A DNA stretch of 64,000 bases from Athripsodes cinereus (Eukaryota > Arthropoda > Insecta > Trichoptera > Leptoceridae): NCBI GenBank assembly GCA_947579605.1, contig OX388321.1, positions 19,087,614 through 19,151,613 of the forward strand, written 5' to 3'. Numbering within the stretch: position 1 is the first letter of the stretch; each line of letters opens with the position of its first letter. The notes beneath the pieces were generated by a model that worked only from the letters and a program-made list of their open reading frames with translations, was not told the origin of the DNA and did no database searches. A program made the position numbers and the translations under genes. This document shows, piece by piece, positions 35,036-46,149 of the stretch.

Positions 35036-35069
35036 ACTGCTAATCTTCTTTTCTTTTTGAGATCATTTT

Positions 35070-35200
35070 TTTGGGTGAGTTGGACAAATCGCACCTTTAC
35101 GATAAGTTCTCCCTCTATATAAATGTAGGTATGTTATTTGTGTTAAACGCGAAAATGTGTTTTGTATAAAATAGCTTACCTACAGTAAAGAATAAATTAT
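35070..35200 (+). repeat. Retroelement 3' tail, diverged
   Basis: GGTGAGTTGGACAAATCGCACC, CGATAAGTTCTCCCTCTATATAA and AGTAAAGAATAAA occur in the order of the better copies at 58404 and 60359. Confidence 0.5.
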
Positions 35201-35924
35201 AAACCATAAAATAAACACTAATCTTTAACACCTAACCGCATCCATATACATAGTAGGTACCCACCCAATACCCACACAAACACTCGCACATGATACACAT
35301 AATATAATATATAGTGTTTATAGAGTGTTTCTAATCTGAATAGATACTTATTTATCAAATGTATGTGATTTGTCACATACAGTAGGTGTCTATATACATT
35401 AGAACATACATTCATATTATCGTATTCATTATCAGCTGGCGACTTACCTGGGTTTTTCACATAACGATGTTTTTTACCCGGCGATGCCTAGTAAATAGAA
35501 AAACGTTAATGCATTTTCATCGCGATGAGACATAATGGTAGTAGGTACTGCAGTTTTGAAAGTAACAATGCTTTACTGGAAGATTTAAAAAAAGTAAATA
35601 ATAATAATAATATTATATTATAATGTACAGTTTGTAAAGCGGGACTGAAAAAATATTTATCTAATGAATGCCCATAAAATACATAGTAAATAGGTACAAC
35701 ATGATCCCTAATACAGCACCTGGTGCTGTCTTCAATTTTATTTTTACTATTATTAACCTGTGTAGGCACTGTTTGTACATTTATTTTATAAGAAACCTAC
35801 AATGATAAAAATTCTTCGTAACAATTTTTTTTAATTTAGTATAAATTTAATATTGGAGGCGTTGGGGTATGCCAAACATCCTCAATGTCTTCATTTTTAT
35901 TGGCATATAGGTGTGAACTTTCAT
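35201..35924. other. AT-rich sequence
   Basis: No supported gene; the small minus-strand ORFs here lack domains. Confidence 0.45.
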
Positions 35925-35990
35925 GTTTATTACATGCAGTTAGTCTACCTGGCTACCCTATTTGTGAGATATGCCGTAATGGTGTAGATA
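35925..35990 (+). repeat. 240-bp dispersed repeat, 3' end
   Basis: CATGTTTATTACATGCAGTTAG, CTACCTGGCTACCC and GTGAGATATGCCGTAATGGTG are the last part of the repeat as in 55405-55460. It is followed by a TAGATAGATAGG simple tract. Confidence 0.65.
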
Positions 35991-36684
35991 GATAGGAATA
36001 TTGGAGTTGAAATGATTTTTTTTATCTTTTCAACTCCAATGATTTCCCTTCTTTACGATGTATTAATATTATACATCACGCATGATTACAATTTTGTCTT
36101 CTAAATCTGATTAATTCTCAACTGACCCGTAAGCTACAATAATTATACTTACTGACTCACTAAAATAAGTATTAAAATATATTATTATACAATATAATAT
36201 TATTCATATACAAATATTCTAATACCTATTTACAGTTTCGAATGATACTACATACACCATACTCATTCCACATAGCACTAACGATTGACCTAGCAAAAAT
36301 GACGACAGTTGAATTTAAAAATCTAAAATTATTCTAGTAATGTGTAAAAGATAAAGACTATAATTCTGCATGATTAAAATATATATGAATGTATTTTCAA
36401 AATTTGTTGGTTACCTCATTTGTAATAAATCTTGCGACAGTATAGATATTCTACGATTGTGTTGTAAATCTAAATTGTGAAATTACTATAGTGGGTACTC
36501 GAAAAATAAAAATCGTTATTCTTTATCTTTGATTTGAAAAATTATGGATCTTCATCTTCCAGGTATTTAAAACTGATACGTTTTTATTTAACTACCTTTG
36601 TTTTGACTTTATAAACGGTCCTTCTCTTTTTACCTCAGATGTATTTTGAAAAAAATGCATACTTGATTTCCGCGCCTAGATCAT
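35991..36684. other. AT-rich sequence
   Basis: Nothing recognisable. Confidence 0.45.
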
Positions 36685-36882
36685 GGGCCTAGTCAAAACA
36701 CATTTAAGCGTTTCGTTTTCGTTCAAAAGTCGACGACGTTGCGAGAAGGCGTCAATTTTCGTAGCTAAAATCATGCTAAAATACACAATTAAGTAGCTAC
36801 GAAAATTGACGCGTTCTCGCAACGTCGTCAACGTTTGAACGAAAATGAAACGCTTAAAAATGTGTTTTGACTAGGCCTACAG
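36685..36882. mobile_element. Foldback MITE, GGCCTAGTCAAAACAC family, copy 2
   Basis: Arms of about 90 bp (GGCCTAGTCAAAACACATTT... GACGACGTTGCGAGAA... GTCAATTTTCGTAGCTA) are inverted around a loop at about 36772-36793. Arms and order match the copy at 5491-5674. No ORF. Confidence 0.85.
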
Positions 36883-37305
36883 ACAATGGACGTGACAATA
36901 ATCTACGATGATTTGACAGATCGTTTATTTCATTCTAATTTATACACTTAATATTAATACGTGCGTAAATGAAAAACACTTAAACATGTTTCAGTATTTG
37001 TTTCAGGAACATTACTATATGAAAATATGAATTATTATTAGGAAGCCATCCAATATAAAGTCAATATTTATAGAATTGCCTCAGTCGTGGCACGATCCTT
37101 TATGAAAATATACCTACCTGCATGCAAAATCTAACGCACATTTTATTAGTTATAAATAAAGTAATATTATTACACTCCCGCGTATCCGAAACTGAAACGT
37201 AAATGTTTATTTCTTCAGTGTTATTTATATAATTTTGCTGATTTATTGACCTGAGTGTTTATTTTAAACTTTTACTTGATTATCAAATTTGTGCGAATCA
37301 TCGAG
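36883..37305. other. 5' flank of candidate exon b
   Basis: AT-rich. CTTCAGTGTTATT at about 37215 resembles an arthropod initiator (TCAGT); it would place a transcription start about 90 bases before the ATG at 37306. Weak evidence. Confidence 0.3.
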
Positions 37306-37321
37306 ATGTATTCGAGAGATG
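37306..37321 (+). CDS. Candidate very short first coding exon (exon b)
   Basis: ATG (context ATCGAGATG) encodes MYSRD plus one base and runs into a consensus donor GATG|GTAAGT at 37322. The exon leaves phase 1, as do the candidates at 25469 and 42277. At 16 coding bases this could be chance; the case rests on the strong donor and the shared phase. Confidence 0.35.
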
Positions 37322-37737
37322 GTAAGTTTTAAATATTTCGAATTTTTTAAACTTACTATCTAATCCGTATCTTTTTATATGTACCTAATTGGAATATAGA
37401 ACACACTGAAATTCAAATTAAAAATATGAATTTGTTTCTGAAATAAGAAAAATGTCTTATTTTAATGATAAGCTTGCTTTTTTTTATATATAACCGTATA
37501 CCTATTAAGAATTTTATATGACGATATTTTTATGAATATAACAATATATTTTATATAGATTTTGTCAAATCATTGAAACTAATGATTTCATATTTTTGTA
37601 CAATCATTGTAGAGCTTTATTTCATCTACAATAATCGTACTGCAATTTGAAAAGTTTTCTAAATATTAAGTATCATATTTTATATTTTTTGTAGTGCATT
37701 TAGACTCAGTGTCGCCTGTTCAATGCATGTATTATCC
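37322..37737. other. AT-rich sequence
   Basis: Nothing recognisable; possibly intronic. Confidence 0.4.
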
Positions 37738-38157
37738 CGATACTTTTCTATGGGTGTGTCTTGGCAACTAAAGAAGACTCGAGAGTGGAAGATACTAAGT
37801 TTGGAAAATAAATGTCTTAGAAGGATTTTGGATGTTAGATAGTATGATGATATCACAAAAATGATACTGTGCGCCACCGTAATCAGAAAAATCTGTAGTC
37901 TCTGTGATTCAGAAGAGACGACGGTACTAGTTGGGCCATATTTTAAAAATGTCCAGAGATAGTTGGTCAAAAAGAGTTCTTCCGTTCGAAAGGGTTCTGA
38001 CCGCTCAGACGTCCCTCTTTCGCAATACACCATTCCTATGACCTATGACACAGAAATCAGAGCACTAGAAATGCAGTGGGAAGAGACTCAATTAGTGCAT
38101 AAACGCTCTGAATGGAAGAGGCTGGTTTCTGGCCTGTGCTCCCGAAAGAAATGTTAA
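37738..38157 (+). pseudogene. Degenerate LINE C-terminal region
   Basis: Reads LFYGCVSWQLKKTREWKILS, LENKCLRRILDVR, stop, YDDITK, and later in frame ALEMQWEETQLVHKRSEWKR with LVSGLCSRKKC and a stop. This is the LLYGCETW...RRLxAFExRCLRRIL...DRxEWRRLVxGLC pattern of RTE-like LINEs, from a family different from the copies at 40254 and 46150. Stops and a scrambled middle show decay. Confidence 0.6.
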
Positions 38158-40238
38158 AGGCCGAGATGGTGGATAGTTTTTAATTGTGGCATCCATGTCA
38201 ACCTCACAGATCTCTACTTGTGAAATGTGTAAATAAATTTTAGGTACTTAAATATTTACTTTCTGAATTAGATTTGTTGATTAAAGTGGTGTATTGAAAA
38301 TCTGACATGATATTTATTTATTGGTAATAAGTTATTTTAAAGAAAATCATACTATGTTTATAAAGACACATACAAGTCTAAAAATGATAAACAGACTTTA
38401 CCTACCTAGGTACCTTTTCAGAACTTGTACTAAGAATTTGGGCATGGTTTAGTTATGTATTATTTTTAGTTGTACATTTTATATTATTTGCTAATATGTA
38501 CCTACTTATTACTAGTAAATGTTTTGTTCCTCTAAAAATGGCCAAATAATAAATTGATAAATTCTAAAGACATTTCGATGACTGCCCAAATTTCATGATG
38601 TCGAGTTCTTTTTTTCTACAATTTCGTGAGTTCAATTTAATCCAAAATATACAAGAAACTGCTTACTTTCGTATCTTTTATTTTTCATTAAAGACAATAC
38701 TTAATATAAGTTTAATACTTAGACAAACTTTAGAATATGTTATCTATAAATTAAGTAACTAAACATAATTTCTAATCTGTTTCAATAAACTTGATAACAT
38801 ATTATGATATGTTTTACATGTCTCGTCATATTTCAAATGAAAAACATTCGCCATCGTTATAAAATACTTTACTTTATTATACCACTGTTTTAGAATAGAA
38901 AGAAAATGATAAAGTTTTGAATGAGTCAGATATTACAATAATAATATTACGCTTATATTATTATGTCGTAAGTTGGTTTGTGGATATAGTATTATAATGA
39001 ACGTAGGTATACCTATATCAAATTGTAGACGCTAACAAGAAAATCACGCAAAAGTTCAGCTCGTGCCAGGCAATGTCTCAAAACTGTAATGGAAAGTGGC
39101 GGGATTTCAGTCGGTCGACAATAGCAACGCAGACGCGATTGTTTTCAATTTGACAAACAACAGATCAAATCATTGTTATCTTGCTATCAAACTATTGTCA
39201 TACAGTGTAATCAAATCGTTTTACAATCTGTGTTATCTCAACATCTTTGTATTGTATACATTTTATAAATAGAGTGCACTTTATGTGAATAATCTTCCAG
39301 CGTTACATAACCTATAAATAATAATTCAAGGCTGCAATACATAAATAATAATATTTTATCACGGCTATTATTTACTCACCGTTAGTTACAGAAATATTGT
39401 GTTTGAATTTCGAACTGTGAATTCAAATTTTGAATAGAATACCTATTTATGTTCTTTTCGTGTTTCGTGTTAAATTTGATTTATTTGCGTGAATTATTAT
39501 TTGCATATTTATGTAAAACTTTTGTTTGCTTGGTGTTTTTTATGTTTCTTTTGACTTCTTTGTAACTATTATTTACTTTTACAATGCGCAATTGATACAT
39601 AACATCCATTTTCTGTGAAAATATTCCTATGAACGTTTTTAGCTGAAAACTTTGGAATACAATTAGATTATTGTATGTGTAGATACTTCATGGAATTCAT
39701 ATATATGGAATAAATATTTGCGCATGATATTATAAGTATTTAATATTTTTGACAAGTCACGTAAACATTACCATTCTGAAATAAACAAAATAAATAAATA
39801 CATTCACACGTGGGAGGTCAATCATTTCGTACGAATTCAGCATTGAAAATAAGAACGTATATAAAGTTGGATAGATGCCAGATGTAAAAATACTTTTAAA
39901 CACATGGATACGGCAACACATGGAATATTCAGAAAATTTGAATTTTCTGGAAATATAAAAGGCACACTTATGTTTTATGCACTTAATACATTACATATTT
40001 CAGAATAACTTTCATATTTAAACTAACTTATAATTAAGGTTATTGCTGTATTTTAGACTTTTTTGTTTTATAGTTTGTGTCGTATTTTCTAGTTTCTTGG
40101 TATATGCAATAAAAGCATATTTAGGTTAAATATTGATTTCTCATTACGCACATTTGATTATATTTAATATTTTTTACTAGCACAGTGAATTTCAGTTTCA
40201 ATAGTTAGTTATGTTCTTCCGAAGTTGTAAGGATCTGC
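38158..40238. other. AT-rich sequence
   Basis: No supported gene or paired repeats. TATTTTATAAATAGAG with TCATACAGTG-like words near 39200-39290 is promoter-like in appearance only. Confidence 0.45.
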
Positions 40239-40253
40239 TTGTAATTATGTTGT

Positions 40254-41097
40254 ATATATATATATATTTAGTTACAATCCATTGGATTGGTCTGCAACGA
40301 GTTTGGTTTTTCTTCTCCATTCCTCCCTATTCTCAGCCAGTCTTTTAAGCTCTACGTATGAGCCACAGTTCATGTCCCTCTTCAGTTGGTCCATATATGC
40401 GTCTCTTGGTCGGCCTCTGCCATTTGTTCCCTCGGTCTTACCCTCCGCGATGGCGATGAGTAGTCCTGGGTGCCTGATGTTGTGGCCAATCCAGTTAGCT
40501 CGTTGTTGGCTGATTCTCTTAAGGAGTTGCCTTTTTTCGCCTACCCTGGTTAAGACTTCTTCGTTTTCGACGTGCTCCGACCAATGGATCTTAAGCATGC
40601 GTCTGTAGCACCACATTTCAAAGGCCGCCAACCGTCCGCTTTCACTCTTGCTGATGGTCCATGTCTCACAACCATAAAGCAGAATGCTCCATACAAAGGC
40701 TTTAGTAAGGTTCTTCCTTACGCTTAAGTCGATATTTGGGGATTCCAATATCTTCGATTTTTTGTTGAAGGCAATCCTTGCCTGGTTTATTCTGCTTACA
40801 ATTTCTGCTTTGGAGCGTCCATCCTGGTTTATTCTGCTGCCCAGGTACACGAATTCACTTACTTGTTTGATGCTCACTCCATTTAATGCAATGTTCGCAG
40901 TCGCTTCCTCTCTTCCAACGACCATACATTTTGTTTTTTCTTTATTTATTTTCATGTTGTACTTTGACAACAGTATACTTTCCATTTTTCCTAAAGCTTC
41001 GTTCAGCTCCATCTCGGAGTCTGCGAGCAGTGCTATGTCGTCAGCATATCTTATCATGTCGACCTTTTTCCCATTTATTTTTACTCCTGTCCAGTTG
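40254..41097 (-). pseudogene. RTE-like LINE, 5'-truncated copy 1
   Basis: The minus-strand frame, open from about 41097 to a stop at 40272, begins just before the reverse transcriptase catalytic motif (MIRYADDIALLAD). It continues through FVYLGSRI, LLYGCETW, FEMWCYRRML and GRGRPRDAYMDQ to the natural C-terminus. The stop is followed at once by a short (TA)n tail (40252-40268), as expected for RTE elements with tiny 3' UTRs and microsatellite tails. TTGTAATT at about 40239 and 41098 may be a short target duplication. Very similar to copies 2 and 3. Confidence 0.85.
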
Positions 41098-41109
41098 TTG
41101 TAATTGTTA

Positions 41110-42276
41110 TAAATTCGACAGCTAAAAGTACCTACTCATGATTTTTTTTCGTATGGTTACAAAAGTATTGAAATATTTCTGTAATATATCAAACTATTGC
41201 TTCACACTGTATCCCTGATGAGGAAGGCAGACGGGACGGAGTGACAGAAAAGCTTGTTATTATAAAAAATCCTTCGCTTCGTCTGTCATCTAAAGTTTAA
41301 TACATAATTTCATAATTTGTTATGTTAGCAATTTCAATCAAAGTGTAACAAAGTCAAATTTTAAGTTTTAGTAATTATGGTTTCGCTGAAACGTATACAT
41401 AACACATTCATTCTTACAGAGCTGTCCCTTTCTCTCACATCTACATATCTGTATGTATGGAACGTCGTGTTAATGCCCATAATAAAAGATTCATATTTTA
41501 GTTTGGGACTAACTCAATCTGTGTGAATTATTTATGTGTCGTTATGTTAGTTATATGTAGAGACACCATTCTATTAGTTACTCTCTCACGTAGTACACTT
41601 TATTTTTCATAGAAACATAAACCTTATCACGACAGCGGAAACTATAGGTAATTTTATTATTTTTGCTTGTATTTTGACCAAATATGCAATCTAGTTTTTG
41701 TAAAATGTCTTTACTAAAAATATAGAGTAAATTAATAATAATACTTACTTGGTTGCTCTTTGGCTAAAAACTTCTTTTGTATTAATTTCATTCTTCTTTA
41801 AAAAATTCAAATTTGGAATGAATTTTATTCAGAATATTTTCAGCTAGCCCTACGCTTTTGATCTTAAATTTTCATTACACTTTGTTCACAATGATGCACT
41901 GAGTATTAGCCTTGGAAATTGTGTCAATCATTTTCCACACGAACGATTATGTGTCGCATTATTTTGCATTATACCTACTTACGTACCTACTTTAATACCT
42001 ACCTAGTCATTTTATGGTTAATTGTACTGTTCAAGTGTTTGTCTATGATAAATATGAAATTTGAATCATTGTTACTGCGGTTCGAACTTCAAACACAGTT
42101 TCTAAGTTTTTGTCGATGTCAAATAACGGTTTATTTTAATGAAATGTATTAATCCATATTTCAAAAGATTATAATTATAAAGTTATATTTTTGTTTTATG
42201 TGAAGTGTTGGAATTTTAGTTTTATATTTACGTAGTTATTGAATTGATTTTTGTTCTATTGTGCCAAAGCATCAAG
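41110..42276. other. AT-rich sequence with a repeat scrap
   Basis: At 41480-41525 an inverse match to the piece at 57509-57555 is visible (AGATTCATATTTTAGTTTGG and CTGTGTGAATTA), a retroelement 3' portion common in Lepidoptera. No gene supported. Confidence 0.45.
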
Positions 42277-42352
42277 ATGTCTCAAAGAGGTGTAACTGAT
42301 ACAAACAGACATGGACTTCATTTAAGTATTGACGGGTTCTTTGACGAACAAG
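42277..42352 (+). CDS. Candidate first coding exon, unidentified gene (exon c)
   Basis: ATG (context ATCAAGATGTC) opens MSQRGVTDTNRHGLHLSIDG then FFDEQ and reaches the donor CAAG|GTATGG at 42353; 76 nt, 25 codons + 1, so phase 1. Its composition is unlike the surrounding AT-rich random ORFs. Same strand and phase as the candidates at 25469 and 37306. Protein not recognised. Confidence 0.5.
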
Positions 42353-43689
42353 GTATGGACTTATATCATTTATGTTTATCATTACATAAAACCACCCATA
42401 ATATAAGACACCAAGAATAATATAGTGATGAAACTTGACACCAATAATTATGAATCTTATTTATTTTTACGTAGGTACTGAGAATTCGCAAAGTATTTTG
42501 TTATTTGTGGGAGTTTTTGGCGTAAATAAATTAACGACAAATATGTATTATTATAAGACTTCTGCTCCTACTGTAAAATAATCAGAATCTATTGTAGGGA
42601 AATCCTAAGTTTTGATCAAACAGTAGCCGTCTTCACGGCGGACGCACCCGGCAAGCTCCCTGGACTCCACGCTTTTACAGGGCCCCTCGCAAAAGCCCGA
42701 AGATATAATTTTTTAAAGTTTGACCGGTAAAGTACGATCGCCACTACAATAAAGAAATACCATTAATGCACATTAATATGTTTTCAGCATCAAAAGATTA
42801 TTGTACTAGCCTACCTAAAGCCTATATTTATAGGACGCAGAGAAGAATGTTATATATTATCTAGTGATTGTTATGTTTTCAATATAATTGATGATCTATA
42901 AAAACAATAAATAAACAAACAAAGTAGTTTAACATGCGTTTGTTGACTACCTCACTTTTTCAATATTTCCATATGAAGTATTGGAAGAGATAAATAGATA
43001 GAAAATGATTTCGAAACAAATGCGTTCTACACATTCATAATTATGTAAACTCGAATTAAATCATATCGTTTATGTAGTCATATAATATAATCTAGCCAAC
43101 ACATGCTTAATAATTTTCCAGTAATTACGAGTATTACATTAATTTCATATAGCCTGTATTTCTTCCCTAATTGTATTCTACTCACGATGAAATCGCTCAT
43201 GAATATCGCAGACATTCATAGTTTCAGATACCACAGGCGTTCATAGTTTCAGATACGTTTGAAGAATCTCAATTAAGTAACCACCGCTTCATCAATTAGC
43301 AACTACATAGCTTTATTGGATACTGTGAGAGTCTTGAAAGTTCAAGATTATAATTACGAAATATGTGTATAGTTTATAACTTTATTTCGTAAGTTTCTAT
43401 TTCAATAAACTGTCATCTTACATATAAATTACGTTAGATGTGTGTCAGATTTGATATCAATCTGTATACATTTAAATAAAGAGTTACACACTTACAAAAT
43501 CTGATTATTTTTCATACCTAAGTTTAGCGATCTTTAGCCGAAATATTCAGAATAGATCGTTCTTTAATTTTCCATTACAAAAATAAAAGGAACTTCACAA
43601 TTCATGACGTGTTAGCAGATAAATTTATATATAAACGAATAATTTATCTTACTTTCACCGAGAATACTCTTTTAATATTAAAACAACAA
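42353..43689. other. AT-rich sequence
   Basis: A GC-richer patch at 42625-42700 (CAGTAGCCGTCTTCACGG, GGGCCCCTCGCAAAAGC) resembles a hAT end but I could not pair it. Nothing else recognisable; possibly intronic. Confidence 0.4.
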
Positions 43690-44740
43690 CATGCTCTGAA
43701 TTTACGCACTTGTAAGTAAGAAAATTGGCAAATCAAATGAAGTTGAAACAAAAAAATAAATGACAAGCCATTAATAATGTAATATAGATCTATGTTTATG
43801 AAAACTGTGTAACCAATGTATTGAATATTATTTGTCCAATATTAATACTGATATTGTAAACAAACAACATCTTCTTGGCAACAAAATTAAAAATGTATGC
43901 TGTTCGCAATTCAGTATACAGTTTTACCAATAAGTGTATTATGGTCAACAATTGAAGATTCTTTTTGGGAACTAATTATTTGATCGGCTATTAATCCATT
44001 CGTTCGGCAAGAAAAAATCAGCATTTAAGTCATTTGCACAGCAAACAATGTTTTCATCGGCAATAAATAAAAAATAATCGCAACACTTATTTTACAAACA
44101 AACTCTGTTATATCAGCAAATTAACAAATTTTAACAGCTTAATAAATAATCGCACAACAAAATAATTAATTGACCAGCAGAATTGTTATTTGAGCAACAG
44201 AATTATTATTTGACCGGCAGAAAATATTAGATAAACAATATTTTTCACACACCGATTTACCTTCGGATCCACATGAAGTTTTTGTGATTTCTTACCAAAT
44301 TAATGATGACTACGAAAATAATGCCAGTTTCCGCTTTGCTATATTAACGAAATATCTAACTGAAATGCCGAAAATCGTTCATTCAGATGCTACATATAAA
44401 ATCACATTAAAAGATGCTACATACAAAGATTTATTATTTGAACAAGATTAAAAATTTAGCTTTCACAAGTTTAATTAAAATTAGCTCACGGTTTGCTGCT
44501 CATTTATTTATTTTGCTGCACAAATAATCATTATGCTGGTCAAATAATAATTTTGCTGGTCGATTAAATTTAGAGTTTTACAATATCATATTATTTGCAA
44601 TACAAATATAATTTTCTCGCTGGGCATAAGTAGCTTATCAAAATGATATATTTGTCGACAGAATACATTTTTCTGCTGAACAAAACTTCAATATTATGCT
44701 GATCGTTTAAATGATAGCCATTCTTTTTTGCGTCTGTCTT
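43690..44740. mobile_element. Mutator-like element with repetitive inverted arms (approximate bounds)
   Basis: The left arm (about 43980-44225) repeats the word TTGACCAGCAGAATTATTATT and variants. The right arm (about 44490-44720) repeats the inverse (AATAATAATTTTGCTGGTC). Between them lies a short Mutator-type transposase remnant at 44260-44451. Long inverted arms made of degenerate short repeats recall the foldback/NOF type of Mutator-like element. Outer ends and TSD are not determined. Confidence 0.6.
44260..44451 (+). pseudogene. MULE transposase fragment
   Basis: The open frame encodes HEVFVISYQIND then SFRFAILTKYLTE and VHSDATYKITL, and stops at 44451. The F-x-F...TK-x-L...DATYK succession is the start of the Mutator-like transposase catalytic domain, with the Asp of DATYK as first catalytic residue. 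DATYK occurs twice (GATGCTACATA at about 44386 and 44412), so a small internal duplication replaced the usual WQGFPVL continuation. The remaining Asp and Glu regions are absent. Confidence 0.7.
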
Positions 44741-46130
44741 TGATCACTGGGTATTTTTTCATGTAATTAATTAACGTTTTACGTGTTGTAACTGAGATCA
44801 AAAGTTTTACCACCGTGGTTTCCCGTGTTTGATGATATTTTAATAATTAAAAACAAGTTTGTTTTTGTGGTATTTGTTCTGCTTCTCCAACTTTCCTCTT
44901 GTTCGCTTCATATTATAATTACAAATCGTCTGATGTTACAAATAGTGTTTACGTTTTGTATTTCACTTGTTTATATAATAGTACTTCAACTTTGACGTCA
45001 CCTTTCTCTAGATGTAAGTGCTATGAAATTGCAAAAGATGTTCGTTGAAGCCTTTTAAACTCTTGTTTAAAACTTTTGAAATTTTTCAACCAAGTGAGTT
45101 TTTAGTATGTATAAAATTTTACGCCTTATATTAACCTCAAAGCAGAACAAACATATTAGCAAGGTCCCCAGTAGGAAAGGTTATTCAAATGTTTAACGGT
45201 CTGGCTAGAGAAATTGACATCTTTAATGTGACGTATGCAGCATTTATAAGGAAAATTGAAGATAGGTATGTTGTCGTCTGGATATCGTTTAAGGTTATCT
45301 TCTGGAATCGCATTGGTCTTCAGCTGCAATGATCCTTGCAGCTTGTAAGAATCGTCTTAATAATAATAATATCTGGCTCGGAGCTTTTTTCTTATAACTC
45401 GAAGATGTTAGAAAATACCCCAGTGACAGCTTATATTATATTTATATAGGATGATAGTATTTTTGTTTGTTTCACCTGAGATTTATGTATTTATTCAACT
45501 TACAGCTGTATAATCAGATCTGTGATGTGTTCCAGTGGGAAAGGTAATTAAATATTTTGCACCTGTCTTAGTAGGTAAACATGATGAGTATCGTACATAG
45601 GTTATTAGTTATTATAATGATTGATGATATTAATTCATAGCGCCTTGGCAACTCACCTAAGATTCTCTATGTATTATTAATTAGAGCATTCATATTTCTG
45701 CTGTCGACACGTTTCTGCGTAATGTACAAAATGATTAATTTTCTAGACTTTTTTAAATCATAAGTAAGTTCATAAAGTATCAAATATTCTTCTGGGAAAT
45801 ATTAGGATTCATTATTTGGCATTAATTACTTTCGTATTAGTTTCATACCTTGAACATGGATTGCTCGATGTACCATCATGTTTTTTGGGTTCCTAATTAG
45901 AGATACGTAGCTACCAACGTACCGTATCTGATTGGAACGAAACATAATTTATTATCTTGGTATCTATATATTTTTAACGACTACATCCTGAATGTAATGT
46001 ATGTGTACCTATTCTAAACGCCATATTTTTATGACACAAACGGGACAATCTGTATGTTTATATATTTACAGTCTTAAGAGACACAAGCAGTTTACATAAT
46101 TAATAAATGTTAGCGATATAAATTAAAATA
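44741..46130. other. AT-rich sequence
   Basis: No supported gene or paired ends. Confidence 0.45.
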
Positions 46131-46149
46131 ACAAGAGTTGCAAGCATTA
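46131..46149 (+). repeat. Single minisatellite-like unit left of RTE copy 2
   Basis: ACAAGAGTTGCAAGCATTA matches units of the array at 47778-48010. It and TTGCAAGCATTA at 47778-47789 bracket the LINE, either as a 12-bp target duplication or as two array units separated by the insertion. Confidence 0.7.

Noticed and set aside
40282..41125. Plus-strand ORFs opposite RTE copy 1
   Set aside because: Shadows of the minus-strand LINE frame; the same shadows occur opposite copies 2 and 3.
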